64,000 bases of DNA from Henricia sp. BOLD:AAB3569 (GCA_037783545.1 JBBELK010000620.1:558001-622000), one strand, 5' to 3'. Positions 34,586 through 46,630 are shown, counted from the stretch's first letter. Numbers and translations: made by a program. The notes: generated by a model not told the origin, from the sequence alone.

Positions 34586-34664
34586 CAAGCCCGAGGCGCC
34601 CGGCCCTAAATATCAGCACTCCGAAAATTAGTGCAACATAAAAAAAAATTAACCCGAACTCCAT
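34586..34664 (-). other. Candidate first coding exon for the spliced ELOVL gene
   Basis: ATG plus 26 codons (MEFGLIFFYVALIFGVLIF...) end in phase 1 at a good donor, CTTG/GTAAGAAG. It is upstream of the ELOVL exon at 33724 on the same strand. Its phase would join to an AC dinucleotide acceptor position, giving the family's DP residues. The strongly hydrophobic content is unlike a usual ELOVL N-terminus, so this is weak. Confidence 0.25.
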
Positions 34665-37507
34665 TCACGAGGCAGAAAGCAGAAGGCGCGATCGTGTATT
34701 TCCGTAGGTCCCTGACGCAGTTAACACAGAAAATATGTACTAAAAGTTCAGGATCTCAGGGTCCCGACTAAAATGGGAGGAGAGGTTTCAAAGAATAGAG
34801 GGCGCTATAGCGCTTGACCAGGGGCCAATTTCATGCTAAGGGGCGGGGCCAAAAATTGTATCTGGACACGCTCCTTTAAATCAACCACTTTTGGAAATTA
34901 ATCAATGGAATCAAGGAGAGATTTTCTTATTTTAATACCGTGAATAACTTCTCCTCACAATTTCTAGAAGTTTGGGATTGAAGACTTTTTGCATCGCTTG
35001 TTGACACCGTTTCGATAAATGTTAAATGGTAGCCCTATATTTCAAAAATGTTAACTTTGAATGTCCATGCTACAACATTTAGTTAGTAAAAGTTACCTTG
35101 AAAGTTATGATTTTTGTTGATTTTTAATCCCGCCCCTTGCGAAAAACGTGAGCTACCGTAAAAGTAGTATAGCGCCACCACTTCAGCAACGCATAATATT
35201 ACACGTAAACCGTGATTTAGCAATGCATAACGCGGCGCGGCTAAACATAAAACAGTCGTAGGCCAAAAATCATCAGATGTCAGTTGCAGAAATGGTATGT
35301 TCTCAATCGCGAAATTTATCCGCATCCACCAACCTGCCAACCAAGATGGTTGACTTGTGAAGCGAAATATTTTTATAATGGTAAAGTAATATCGTCCTTC
35401 ATTCGTGAATCGATGTGTCTACTGGAAATTCGGATTGGCTGAGAACTTGTGTGTTTGTAACGGTAAGCATTTGTTGTCATTTTTCAATCAGGCTAGGCCT
35501 ATCTCAGTATCTGCTTTGCCAATAAAGGAACACACCGGCTTTGTTGGGTTATTTTGGGCTCGAAATAGACCATACATGATTCTGAAAGTCTTTCTGAAAT
35601 ACACTGAAGAGAACCTGAAAAGATGCATTGTTTGATGAAAAAGAATACAGTAGGCCTACCAGATTATTTATTCTGTGCATGGACATGATGGACTGAGCAT
35701 GGACATGATGGAGGAAGAAACACTTCCTCCATGGACTGAGTAAGACACGATGCCCCAGATAGTGTAAATTTGGTTAGGAAACATGATTTTAAACATAAAA
35801 AAAACACTTAGGTTTTTTTTAATGTGTTTTTCTTAGTGTAGATTTAGAAGGCTAAAAGTAAATTTTTGATGTTTAAATGTGGACGGAATGATCAACTTTT
35901 AGCTGATTTGAAATGTTGTTCCGATCGATATTGGAAAATGTTTGCACACCCTTTATAGTCAAAAAGCTCATTAATGAAATCGCACCTTACAAGTTACAGT
36001 CCAAATTAGACCTTAGAAAAACACCATGGAGGGGCTTGGAATATCCAGAATGTGGTCGCTTTTTTCCGATAAAGCCTTAAACATCAAAACATGGTCTTTT
36101 TTCAATGTCTGATTTGGACTTTAAGGTGAGATTTCAGAAATGAGCTTTTTTACTATAAAGCGTGTCGTGTGCAAAAATTTCAAAACAGATCGGGAAATTT
36201 TTTTTAAACAGCTAAAAGTGAATCATTCCATCCACATACACTTTTAGCATTCTAAAAGTAGACTTAGTGCATGGTGTCTCTCAACTGGGGAATGTATATG
36301 ATATTTTTTCATAAAGATTATTAAAATAGCCTTTTGGAAATGTTACAGCTGTTATGTTACAGCAGATATGAATCAGTAACAGTGTAAGGCCAAAAAAGAA
36401 AGAACTATATGTTTAGCATATGTTAAAGTCTTTTTTGTAAGTGGGTTCCAAGCAATAAAATCAAGTTGATATGAAGCCAACAGTATTTACTGCCGAAAAT
36501 CCAGGGGCATTGTGGCCAAAAGTACTGAGAAAGACGGCAACGTTGATGTTGTCGTGAAGTTCGAGACCCGACTGCTGTCAATGGCAGCTTGACAAGACGC
36601 TGCGTGTATAAGTGCATTGTGTTTAAAAAAACAAAAAAGCTTTGACGCGGCGGGTTGAAAGTGACGTGCGCGCTAATGCTAAACATAGTTTTTTTGTTTT
36701 GCCTAATATACTTATGGAACCTGCAATTGACAAATTCCAGAATATCTTGGTTTACAAACTTTTGCATTGGGTCATCATTTTATCATTTATAAGCCTATGT
36801 TTTTGGGGGAAATGGTAAAATATGAAATTCATTTTATTTCTTGTAATCAATATAATTGCCATGTAAAATAAATAAAGTTTGGACTTTGGACAGTTAAACC
36901 TTTGGACAGCCATAAATATAGCAACAGTCAGATGGTTACTACTGGCAACAAGTAATGAGATTATATTAATCTTTAATGCCACGGGTTTAGTTTGCTTACA
37001 ACTGTACACTGCTATAGACTACATTATTCCCAGGACGCCTTCCCTGTGCATGTCCGCCATAGCTTGGACATGGAAAGTCTTTTCATAATTCAGTGCTTTT
37101 CGGTGCATCGTTTCACTCAAAATCCCCTCCACTTCGCTTTGTCTCAAAGCGACGCATGTCACAATTACATGCGCGCGAAAGGCTGTGTGAATTCACCATT
37201 ACAACAAACGTGCAAATTGTTCAAAGTGACGGCACAATGAACATCATCACATAATGCATGTACTGACCGCGTCCCAGCTATGGCAGACACGCAGGGATGG
37301 TTTCCATGGCAATGGGAATGGTCTATACATCTGTTTGGATTGAGTATATTTAGGCAACATAGTGAATTTTACTCTTAATATTGGTTCAGTGGTAAATAGA
37401 GCAGAAGAAATTGCAGCAAGCACTGCAATATTGACTGGACCAAGGTCATAAAAAGGCAAGGCGGTTTCAGACCGGTAACTGCTAATTTGACAGTTTAAGG
37501 GTACCTG

Positions 37508-38284
37508 GGGCCGATTTCACTATCACAATATTTTGCGATCATCGTTAAAATGATCGCTAAATTCAAATCCATCGTTATTGCGATGGCGATGGATTTTGCA
37601 TTTCACTAAAGCCGTCGCAATAGCGATGAGTATTAATTATAAATACATTTATTGGACGAGGACGATCGCTTAGTAACGCGTAAACAACCAGAAATTCGGT
37701 GACTTGATGCACGATTAATTCTGCAGCGCAGACACTATATAGCGACAGATATATGCCATGATGCTCGGATGTTGTGGAATAGAAGCATCCTGAGAGCTTA
37801 ATACTTGAACGGTTGCATCTATTGCATGGCTCCTAAGAGTTGAAGGGCGGAGATGTGGCTCTAAAATGTCAATAATTCTCATGACACCATTCCGCGTAAA
37901 CCGATAATATTTGTGCATCTTTTTGTCATTGTATGAATCCAAAGAATTTGTCCTGTCCCTGAAAACCCTCTCTCGGTAATGCTCTTGCGTTGTTTTGTAC
38001 AACAACTGAAACGCCATTTCGAGACACACTAAAAATCACCAAACCTTCAAAATACTAAACAAATGGCGCAAAATTGTATTTTAGCGATGAATGTTTCCAT
38101 TTACGATGACAAATTAGTCGTCGCTAAATATTCATCGCTAAATAACAACTAGCGATGGCCAACGCCATCGCTAAGTTTTTGTGAAATCGCTCTTCGAAGT
38201 TGATCGCAAAGTTGCGATGGATTTCGAGTTTAGCGATTGATTTGGGCATTAGCGATCATCGCAAAGCGTTAGTGAAATCGGCCC
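37508..38284. mobile_element. Harbinger-like non-autonomous element with a transposase remnant
   Basis: Inverted termini GGGCCGATTTCACTA and TAGTGAAATCGGCCC are flanked by the 3-bp duplication CTG (37505-37507 and 38285-38287), which fits the CWG target of PIF/Harbinger elements. Subterminal ATCGCTAA/GCGATC motifs recur at both ends. On the minus strand, 38029-37715 encodes a remnant (EHYRERVFRDRTNSLDSYND..., RFTRNGVMRIIDILEPHL) like the N-terminus of HARBI1-type transposases. The DDE domain is absent. Confidence 0.82.
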
Positions 38285-38534
38285 CTGGTCTATTTCTGAT
38301 ATACATTGTGTAGGCCTAGAATCTGTGTAAATTTCTGTTATACGGTATATTAATTGTAATGTGCATGTTTCCTCATGCGGAACTTGTAGAATATTATTCC
38401 AATTCCGGAGTGTTCTGGACATAATCCCCAATTATATGAAATGTCACCATTTGCCAATTTTTGTGACCTTACACAATTTTGCCCCAGTCATGCATAAAAT
38501 GACGTTTAAATTTTAATTCTCAGCAGACACTGTG

Positions 38535-38977
38535 AGTCTTTCCACAGTAGAGGGGGAATTTTGGCAACACAGACCATATTTTCCAGAAAAATACCTTTGT
38601 CTGGTCTGAAAATAAAAGAAATAAGTTTCAGTTGTTCTGAAGAGATAACTTACATTTGTAGGCCCAAAAAGGGTTACAAATAATGTGACAACATGCCTTT
38701 CTAAAAACCCTGTGTACTAATATCCAATATACGCTCGTAACAGGGACGGCCTAAAATGTAGCACATGTGTCCGTCCAGGTTACGAGCATATATTGGAAAT
38801 TTGTACACAGGGTTTTTAGAAAGGCATGTTGTCACACTATTTGTAACCCTTTTTGGGCCTAAGTTATCTCTTCAGAACAACTTAAACTTATTTCTTTTAT
38901 TTTGAGACCAGACAAAGGTATTTCCTCGAAAATATGGTCTGTGTTGCCAAAATGCCTTATTTACTGTGGAAAGACCC
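38535..38977. mobile_element. Foldback element, GTCTTTCCAC family, intact copy
   Basis: About 200-bp arms: GAGTCTTTCCACAGTA at the left, TACTGTGGAAAGACCC at the right. The inner arms contain ACAACATGCCTTTCTAAAAA and its inverse around GGCCTAAAATGTAGCACATG. Other copies: 39511-40150 (interrupted), 13960-14135 and 56650-56925 (partial). Confidence 0.9.
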
Positions 38978-39184
38978 TGTACGTATGTATAAGTATGCTT
39001 TAGTTTTTGACTGGCTGTTGCAAGTGTCTATTTTTATAGTAATATTTTGTATACAACCAATTTTTTTCCTTTTCTCTAAATAAGCCAATCTACATTGAGA
39101 CAATGACCATAAAACTTCCTGATGTGGCTATTCATAAAGCCTGCAATTTTTTCACAATAATTATTTTATCCTCTTCTTTTGCAG

Positions 39185-39347
39185 GATGTTTTTGTCTGCG
39201 ATCACAACTGAACCTAGGACAGTTTTCGAAGATGTTGTGTACCCTTGGTTGATGGATTAAAAAACAAAAGCCATTGGAACGCTGTAAGCTGTTTTCTTCA
39301 CGAGCAAGCCTTTGTCGTTGGAGTTAATTTCAAGCAGAAGCCTCAAG
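39185..39347 (+). other. MARCHF8 5' untranslated part of the first coding exon
   Basis: A strong acceptor (CTCTTCTTTTGCAG) precedes 39185, so at least one non-coding exon lies further upstream; it was not identified. The segment contains a 25-codon upstream ORF. Confidence 0.65.
39186..39260 (+). promoter_or_regulatory. Upstream open reading frame in the MARCHF8 leader
   Basis: An ATG one base into the exon opens a 24-residue frame (MFLSAITTEPRT...) ending TAA at 39258-39260, 87 nt before the main ATG at 39348. If that acceptor is used, the uORF would be in the mRNA and could reduce translation of the ligase. The peptide is not recognised. Confidence 0.5.
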
Positions 39348-42300
39348 ATGCCTCTTAAAGAAATAGCTGTTACTCCCGTTGGCCTGGACCAGAAGAAAAC
39401 AGATGAGGTCAAGCTCTGTCCGCTTGATGGCAACAAAGAAAACAATTTAGTAAGTATGTTTTTCTATAAATAAAAGGCTCTGAAGCCAAATATTTACAAT
39501 ACTTACATTTAAGTCTTTCCACGGTAAAGGGGGCATTTTGGCAACACAGACCATATTTTCCAGAAAATACCTTTGTCTGGTCTCAAAATAAAAGAAATAA
39601 GTTTCAGTTGTTCTGAAGAGATAACTTACATGTAGGCCCAAAAGAGTTACAAATAGTATGACAACATGCCTTTCTAAAAACCCTGTGTACAAATTTCCAA
39701 TATACGCTCGTAACCGGGACAGATACTTGTGTTAACCCAAGCGATATATCGGAAGCTGTTAAGGGGAATGCCACAATCTAACTGCTGATAGGGTTGTGCG
39801 CCTGACCAGCAGCCACCTAGTTGAAGCGAAATGGTTCTGGTGATTCCCTGATGGCAGCGGTAATAATAGTAACAGCGCCTTGAGCACCCTGCAGGTTGGA
39901 TATGTGCGCTATACAAATCTAATCATTATTATTATTATTATTATTATTATTTTAGGCCGTCCCGGTTACGAGTGTATATTGGAAATTTGTACACAGGGTT
40001 TTTAGAAAGGCATGTTGTCACACTATTTGTAACCCTTTTTGGGTCTAAGTTATCTCTTCAGAACAACTAAAACTTATTTCTTTTATTTTGAGACCAGACA
40101 AAGGTATTTCCTCAAAAATATGGTCTGTGTTGCCAAAATGCCCCCTTTAAAAAATAATATGATGACTTGGAAAATTGCGCACACATTTCCATGGAAACTG
40201 CTGAGTTGCCTTCTCAATTAAATTGCCTTGCACACACTCTGGTATATTAGATGCCTAGTCAATGGACCCTGTCTTGGCATTATAACGTTCAGGGTGACGT
40301 TTGCACTTGTGCATAATAAGTAAGAGCAACATGTATACAAAATATATCTTTAACGGTGGTTCCACAGAACCAAAATAACATGTCATACGGTAGGCTGGGT
40401 TGGGCTGTTTTTTAAGCCCTACATTTCCTCATTTGCGCAATAGATGGACTAGGAATACATGTGAATCTACATGTACAATTGGGTATCACACATTAGGCTT
40501 CTGCCGATATCAAATTTTAGCATTGTTATATTGTCAAACAATTGCGCTATTTAATGTTATTGTTCCATTATCCTGTGTAAAGTTGCACTGTCCGATTTTA
40601 GGCCGATTAGAGCATCAAAACTTGCTATTTTTCTCGAATAGAAAAAAGTTATCAGCTTTCGTTTGGTACCAAGAACGTACAAATCTGTCGAGGATTAATG
40701 CCAGTCGATTAAAAATAAAAGACAGGCCCTGTCTTTTATTCGACAAGGTTATGATGTAAATGTACATGTGCGCGTACCTGTGTACATTGTACTGTACATA
40801 TGAGCGTACGCGCGCGCACATGTACCGGTACAACATGTGAAGCCCGTTTCAAGAAAAGGGCTTTTATCTCCAGTTCCTGCTGTCGGAAATTTAAGTTGTT
40901 TATATTTTTTGTTACAGAGACACTTAAGCTTTCTAAATTCGTTCGCTTGTGTGAATTAATTTTTTTAATCCTTTTACCTAAACACGGACAGTGCAACTTT
41001 AAAGGCACAGGCTCGTCAGCAATGCGCGCGCGCCAAGTTTGTGCCACGAAATACGCAGCTCCACACCTTTGCTATGGAGCTGCGTATTTCGTAGCACAAA
41101 TGTGGCGCGCGCGCATCGATGACGAGCCTGTGCCTTTAATTTCTGATGCTCAGAGTGGAAAGCGGTGGTTATAACACTCAGCAACAGTTAATTTATATAC
41201 TCTATGGTCACAGCAATTTTGACGATTAGTTTGATCCCTCAAATAAATGTACAGTTTTTGTGATTTCCATGCTGTGACATGAAAAAAATGGGAAAAAATA
41301 CATAAAGTCTATGATTTAGAACGCTACCAAACCAAATTGTGCAGTGGTAGATGGCATTCCGCACTTAAAAATGTTCATATTGTTGAATGCGATATTTCAA
41401 TATCTCCAAAAACAGACAAATTTTATTGGGGTCATTCCCAAAATTAGGGGTCAAAAATGTTTGGTGTCCCAGTTACGTATGACACTCTCTGCTTCAAAAA
41501 TCACCACTCACCGGTATGACCACAAATTCTCAGTAATGGACTGTGGCCTGTGATTATAGGGGGCAGCATAATTTTCTTCAATATTTTGTTTTCTGATTCC
41601 TGAAAAATATTCAAAACAAAAGACCATTTATAAAGGCTTATAATTTGTTCCATGGTATTGAATAGGAGTTTGGTGTCCCGGGTTACCTACGCCAATGAAA
41701 ATTGGCTGTAGAATGAGTTTGCATTAACCTTGGTGCCATATCTACACACAAACATTTGTTCAAATAAAAATAATTATTTTTTACTGGGAAACCACTTTCA
41801 ATCATTAAAAACACCTTTAAAGCATGTCACACGTTTGGACCCCTAATTTTGGGAATTACCCATTGTCAGAAAATCAATAGTGCAATTTTCGATAATATTG
41901 TATATCGGCACAAGCGTATCACGCACAGCTGTATTTGGCTCTGGGACTGCAAGCAATATTTTTAATCAGATGATAAACAGTTCCATGCCCACATTCCACC
42001 ATCCTCTTGCAACAGTGCCCCTTTAACACACTCCCTAACTCCTGCGTACAGTGGCCCTGTTGAAAAAGGCCCCATTTGGCGGTGGGACTAGCGACAGAAA
42101 TCTTGTCGCCTCTGCTGGACCAATCAGGACGCTTGCAGTGCATTGCAGCACGAATGCAGGCATTCAAATGTAATGCGCACAGATTGTAAACACCGTGCAT
42201 GCATGTGATACATGTACTCGGTAATGCTGGCCGTTGTCCGCGTCGCAATTGGCTGCTATTTAAAGCATACTGGGGAATCCGTTCCATTACATTCGTCAGC

Positions 42301-44748
42301 ATGCATCAATTAATGTTATTAATTTGAAAAACTGCGGAGTAAATAAGGTTCGTCGTTTGAAAGTTTGGTAGGAATGGGACAGTCATAAGGAACGGAACCC
42401 AATACAATTTCTGGAAAGTATAGAAATTGTTTCTTTTCGGCATAACATGACAGAATTGATTAAATTACATTAAAATGACTCGGGCGTGAGTTGGCTCAAG
42501 ACAACAGCCGGCTCGCTCCACAGATTTGCGTGTATTTCCTTGGGGTATTGTCACGTCGCTTTGCAGAGTGGAAATTCCCTGAGATCTCAGGATGACATTC
42601 CACAGAGAACATGATGTGTGATGTCACCAACGCAACATGGAGTGATGGCCGAACAGGCTAGTGAGTCGTACCCAAGACCTTGGTTAAATTTTAAGGTCGT
42701 GGGTTCGAATCCAGGCCTGCTCACGTCCATGGTGCGTGTGCCCTTGGGCAAGGCACTTTGCCATGCGTTGCCTCTCTCCACCCAGGAGCAAAATGGGTAC
42801 CTCTGAGGGCAGTGAAAGAAGATGTGTTTAATTAGCTCATGAGTGCCTAACAGGTTGCCGGGGCTGCATACTCCCGAGCGAGTTGAGAAGGCTTAAATAT
42901 GGAATGTTATCAAGAGCTCAATGACCGGGGGTAATAATGTAAGAGCGCCTTTAGCATGGATACATGCGCCATATAAGTTTGAAATATTATTATTAATGGC
43001 ACTAATGAGGCATTATGTAATTAGTCCAACACCAACGTCATTTTTATTTTTTAACATGTTTAATCGGAATGACATTTACCAACCCATGTTTACTCATTTA
43101 CTCAAGTCAAAACCATGGTAGGTTCTCATAGTGGAATTCTGCCAAAATGTTATCTTTCTTTGGGAAGTAACATTTTTTTGTAAAAATAATTTTTAACTGA
43201 TATTTTTTTTAGCATTCACTTGTATGAATTTTAAAAGCTTTCTAAAACATTGACACTGAATGACTGTAGCTGAAATTTCTGACGTTCTTTATGAAATGCC
43301 AATGTTCTAGGAATTCAAACAAAGCTTTATCTGCAAATAATTGACAAGGGCAAACAAAATCCCAAATTTAAAGCATGTCATTTTAACCCTCCAACTTTCT
43401 TCCTCTTTATATCGCTTCAGGAAACAAGCAAACAGAAAAATCTTGACAAGACGAACGCTGCATTTGACGAGGATCCCAAGGACACCACCAAGACCGAGTC
43501 AGAAATTCCTCAAGATGGAACCTCGGAGTCTAAGACATCAGTAACCAAGACATCGGCAACCAAGACAAAAGAGACAAACATTTCACAAGATAAAAGGACA
43601 GTTGCTATGTTTACGGTCTCCTTACAGAAAAAAAATACAGACCCTGAAGATTCGAGTGGTAAATCACAATCAAGTTCAAGGATTCTGTCACGTAACAGCT
43701 CGTCCCAATCCTCGGTGTCGGTTTTGTCGTTGCATAATGACATCTGCAGGATTTGTCACTGCGAGGGTGACGAAGAATCGCCGCTGATTACGCCATGTTT
43801 ATGCCTAGGGAGCTTAAAGCACGTACATCAAGCTTGCGTACAGCAGTGGATTAAGAGCTCTAATACGAAGGCCTGTGAGCTGTGCAGATTCCCATTTGTT
43901 ATGCAGACCAAACTGAAACCTATCGGAAAGGTATGTGATGTTCAGTTACGCATTCTTTGTAAACTACATGTACACTTTGAAATTGTTTAGTTGTTAAAAC
44001 TTTGTGGTTGTTTCAAATTATTGCCGCAAACTAATTACTTTTTCTCATTGAAATGCCCTTTATAAGTGCATATAGACCGTATCGAATAGCTGCCATCTTG
44101 TGGGGCAGTTTTTTTGTTGATTAAGGGCATGCATAGGGCATTGTAGACCGATTTGAATTTCAAAAGTTGCCCTACAAGATGGCAGCTATTCGATACGGTC
44201 TATTAACACGAAACAATGGCAGTTTCTCATCAAACATTTCAGGCACATGATACTCAATGACAACATTGATAATAAAGGCGAGTAAGTTACTGAGATTTAG
44301 AGAATACAGGGCTATACGTGTAGTCGGATTTAACCCAAATATTTTGTTCGTGAAATTTTCTCCTTCATTGCAGTGGGAGAAACTGGACATGACAACTAGC
44401 GAACGACGTAAGATCATCTGTTCAGTTTCATTCCACATCATCGCGATCACGTGCGTAGTTTGGGCCTTGTACGTGCTCATCGATCGCACGACCACCGAGC
44501 TACAGCAGTCCGGTGGGGTAAAAGAGTGGCCGTTTTGGACCAAGCTAGTCGTCGTAGCGATTGGCTTCACCGGCGGCCTGGTGTTCATGTACGTGCAGTG
44601 TAAGGTGTACCTACAGCTATGGCGAAGACTCAGAGCCTACAATCGCGTGATCTACGTGCAGAACTGTCCGCCTGATGAACGTCTGAAGGCAAAGCAAGCA
44701 ATGGTCGTTCCTGAAGCACCTCAGCCGCAGGTGGAAATCATCACTTGA
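39348..44748 (+). CDS. MARCHF8: MARCHF1/8-type membrane RING-CH E3 ubiquitin ligase, complete
   Basis: A transmembrane E3 ligase that ubiquitinates membrane proteins to drive endocytosis and lysosomal sorting. Exons: 39348-39449, 43421-43930, 44374-44748, GT/AG, all phase 0, 328 residues. Residues about 35-140 are Ser/Thr/Lys-rich, with repeated KTSATKT-like units. The RING-CH (C4HC3) domain starts at residue 143: [42 protein letters not shown]. The third exon gives [15 protein letters not shown] then two membrane helices ([36 protein letters not shown]). [19 protein letters not shown] is nearly identical to vertebrate MARCHF8 by memory. It matches both MARCHF1 and MARCHF8, which are vertebrate duplicates. 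Intron 1 (about 4 kb) is packed with repeats; intron 2 holds a small palindromic element. Confidence 0.95.
39511..40150. mobile_element. Foldback element, GTCTTTCCAC family, interrupted by a SINE
   Basis: The same arms as 38535-38977, but the centre near the CGTAACCGGGAC/GTCCCGGTTACG junction is split by SINE sequence at about 39721-39955. It lies in MARCHF8 intron 1. Confidence 0.88.
39721..39955 (+). repeat. SINE-like insertion with (ATT)n tail
   Basis: About 200 bp containing GCAGCGGTAATAATAGTAAC and GCGCCTTGAGCACC, then GTGCGCTATACAAATC, a typical SINE 3' end, then seven or so ATT units. The tRNA head is degraded. A shorter relative in reverse orientation ends at 6660-6760 with (TAA)n. 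Confidence 0.75.
40999..41139. mobile_element. Palindromic TTAA MITE, GGCACAGGCTCGTCAGC family, copy 4
   Basis: TTAAAGGCACAGGCTCGTCA on the left mirrors GACGAGCCTGTGCCTTTAA on the right. The arms are near-perfect, including the GTGCCACGAAATACGCAGCT stretch. It lies in MARCHF8 intron 1. Confidence 0.92.
41428..41861. mobile_element. Inverted-repeat element with CCCAAAATTAGGGGTC termini, copy 1
   Basis: GGGTCATTCCCAAAATTAGG at the left and CCTAATTTTGGGAATTACCC at the right. The interior (CATGGTATTGAATAGGAG, GGTGCCATATCTACAC) matches the second copy, 61321-61767, in reverse. About 430 bp, no coding capacity. It lies in MARCHF8 intron 1. Confidence 0.88.
42640..42996 (+). repeat. tRNA-derived SINE with (ATT)n tail
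   Basis: Head: AGTGATGGCCGAACAGGCTA and GGTCGTGGGTTCGAATCCAG (B box). Body: CCTTGGGCAAGGCACTTTGC. Tail: AGAGCGCCTTTAGCATGG, then TATTATTATT. It lies in MARCHF8 intron 1. Confidence 0.85.
44073..44203. mobile_element. Palindromic element with GACCGTATCGAATAGC termini
   Basis: TAGACCGTATCGAATAGCTG mirrors CAGCTATTCGATACGGTCTA, with CCATCTTGTGGGGCA inverted inside. It lies in MARCHF8 intron 2. Same family as 7606-7756 and 46631-46768. Confidence 0.9.
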
Positions 44749-44798
44749 TTGATTCAAAGCATTCTGTTAACAAGTTTGGTGGTATGCACCATCGATAT

Positions 44799-45288
44799 AA
44801 ACTCCTCAAAAAAAGTTCGAAAAAGTCAAGTTTGACTGACGATTTCTCTCTTGTTGCAGAATAATTTTCCTTGAATTTGGTATCATTGGAAAGCCCTGTT
44901 ATTCCTCTTTACAGTGATGTGTCATTTGTTATGATTAATCAATTGGGGGATGTGCAGTATAGCGGAATACAGGGGTGGGTGGAAAGTGAAATGTCACAAA
45001 ATTCACTGCTATTGTCATGCAGTGCATTCCCCTTTTGCTTGGAGGATGGGAATGTGTCATTGCACTTTTTGACAATAGCAATGCATTTTGTGACATTTCA
45101 CTTTACACCCGCCCCCGTATTCAGCTGTGCTGCACATCCCCCAATTGCTTAATCATAACAAATGACACATCATCGTAAAGAGGAATAACGGGGCTTTCCA
45201 ATGATACCAAATTCAAGGGTAATGATTTACTAACAAGAGAGAAATCGTCAGTCAAACTTGACTTTCCGAACTTTTTTTGAGGAGTTTA
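44799..45288. mobile_element. Large foldback beginning 51 bp after the MARCHF8 stop
   Basis: About 230-bp arms: AACTCCTCAAAAAAAGTTCG on the left, CGAACTTTTTTTGAGGAG-like sequence on the right. The arms continue through GTCAAGTTTGACTGACG, GGTATCATTGGAAAGCC and ATGACACATCA inverses to a centre near 45040. If included in the 3' UTR it would fold into a long RNA hairpin. Confidence 0.9.
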
Positions 45289-46630
45289 GTAGGCCAAGCC
45301 TTGGCCAAACATGCACAGTTCACATTGATATATTTGACACAAGTTCACACCTGTTTTTACATGGTATTTACATTGCATGCAGGTCAAGGGCCGACCCAAA
45401 GTTGGTGTTGATGTGGCTTGAAATAATGCACATTTCACACCATGTACGCTATACGATCACACTCACACCGAAATAATGTCATTTTTGATTGACACTGAAA
45501 TGTCACACAATATTCCTCTGTCCTGCCCCGTGATTTGCATTTTCTGGAATCTAAAATTTTAATTGGGAGCCTCTAAAATCACCATTGACCAATCAATTGT
45601 CATCATAGCTAGATTATGCGCATTTTAATGTTGCCAATGGGCGGGGCTTAGTCCATTGACCAAAGTTGATCAGTGATCACTTGTTGGATGACATTTTGCC
45701 TTTTGGTGATTGCTGAAAATTCACGATGGAAATTTACATTTTTTTGGGTTTTTTTTGTTGGATGTATTCAACTAAATTCATGTTTCCTCACTATTCTGCT
45801 TATGTGGTGCAACAGTAAAGCATGTAGGAGAGCTATGTAATTTTAATTAGCACAAACAATGTCCAATGGCCACCACACTTCAGCACAGAAACGCTAGTTT
45901 CTCATTTTATGCTTGTTAGATTTTGGGCCTATAAGAGGAAATCACTCCGATGCAATGCAGTTTATTCGGCACATGTGTATAATTTTGATCACAGCAAAAT
46001 AAACATGAACTCTTATATCGACTTGTTAAATTAAAAAATTATATCTTACACATTTTTGTTGCAAAATGTGACACAAATATCATGTAATTTAATTTGTCCA
46101 GTGAAAAGGTTTTCTGTTTGCAAGTCCATTAATTATGCAACATCAAATTGAGATAAATATCAGATGCAGCCCTGAGACTGTCTGTGAATCTATAATTTTG
46201 TAAATTGCACGGTTGCCATAGAGATCACCTAGATGGCAAGAAAGATGCAATTGTATTAAATCTGTCGCTGGAAATGCCAGTTTTATATCAGAGCTGGGGA
46301 TGACGTCACATTGCATGTTTGAGGAAAATCAACGGAAATAGGAAATGGTAAAATTCCATGACCAATGTCGCATAATTTGCAATTAATGCAAACAAAAACC
46401 GCAGGGTTTTATTTTTGAGTGTATGAATGGATAGCATGGTAAAACGTTGGGCATTATCAGGCAGTTGCCTATATAGTTAACATTATTCTGGATGAGCAAG
46501 CGACAGCATGTGCAAATCATTAAAAAAATGACAATTAAAAATGTGCTACTCATAGCCAGGCCATTTGTCATGGCCTTCAAAATGCCATCGGCATGGCTGC
46601 ACAAGCTCTTCTGCTGAAATTGGCACTGTA

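Larger units (their letters stand above)
33725..39184. other. Intergenic region between the spliced ELOVL gene and MARCHF8
   Basis: Holds a candidate 5' ELOVL exon at 34586-34664, an inverted-repeat element at 34058-34405 and a right end of a GGAGC-family TTAA element at about 34879. It also holds part of a GGAACACACC-family element at 35524-35640, an imperfect inverted-repeat block at about 35838-36258, a Harbinger derivative at 37508-38284 and a foldback at 38535-38977. 36260-37500 shows nothing recognised. The 5' non-coding exon(s) of MARCHF8 should lie somewhere here. Confidence 0.6.

Noticed and set aside
35083-35340. 85-codon minus-strand ORF ending near a good donor at 35098
   Set aside because: It has no ATG at its start (begins TTG), so it is not convincing as a first exon of the ELOVL gene.
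41919-42302. 127-codon minus-strand ORF with many cysteines
   Set aside because: It lies within MARCHF8 intron 1 antisense and includes repeat text shared with about 30000-30045 (TTAAAGGGGCACTG). No motif recognised.
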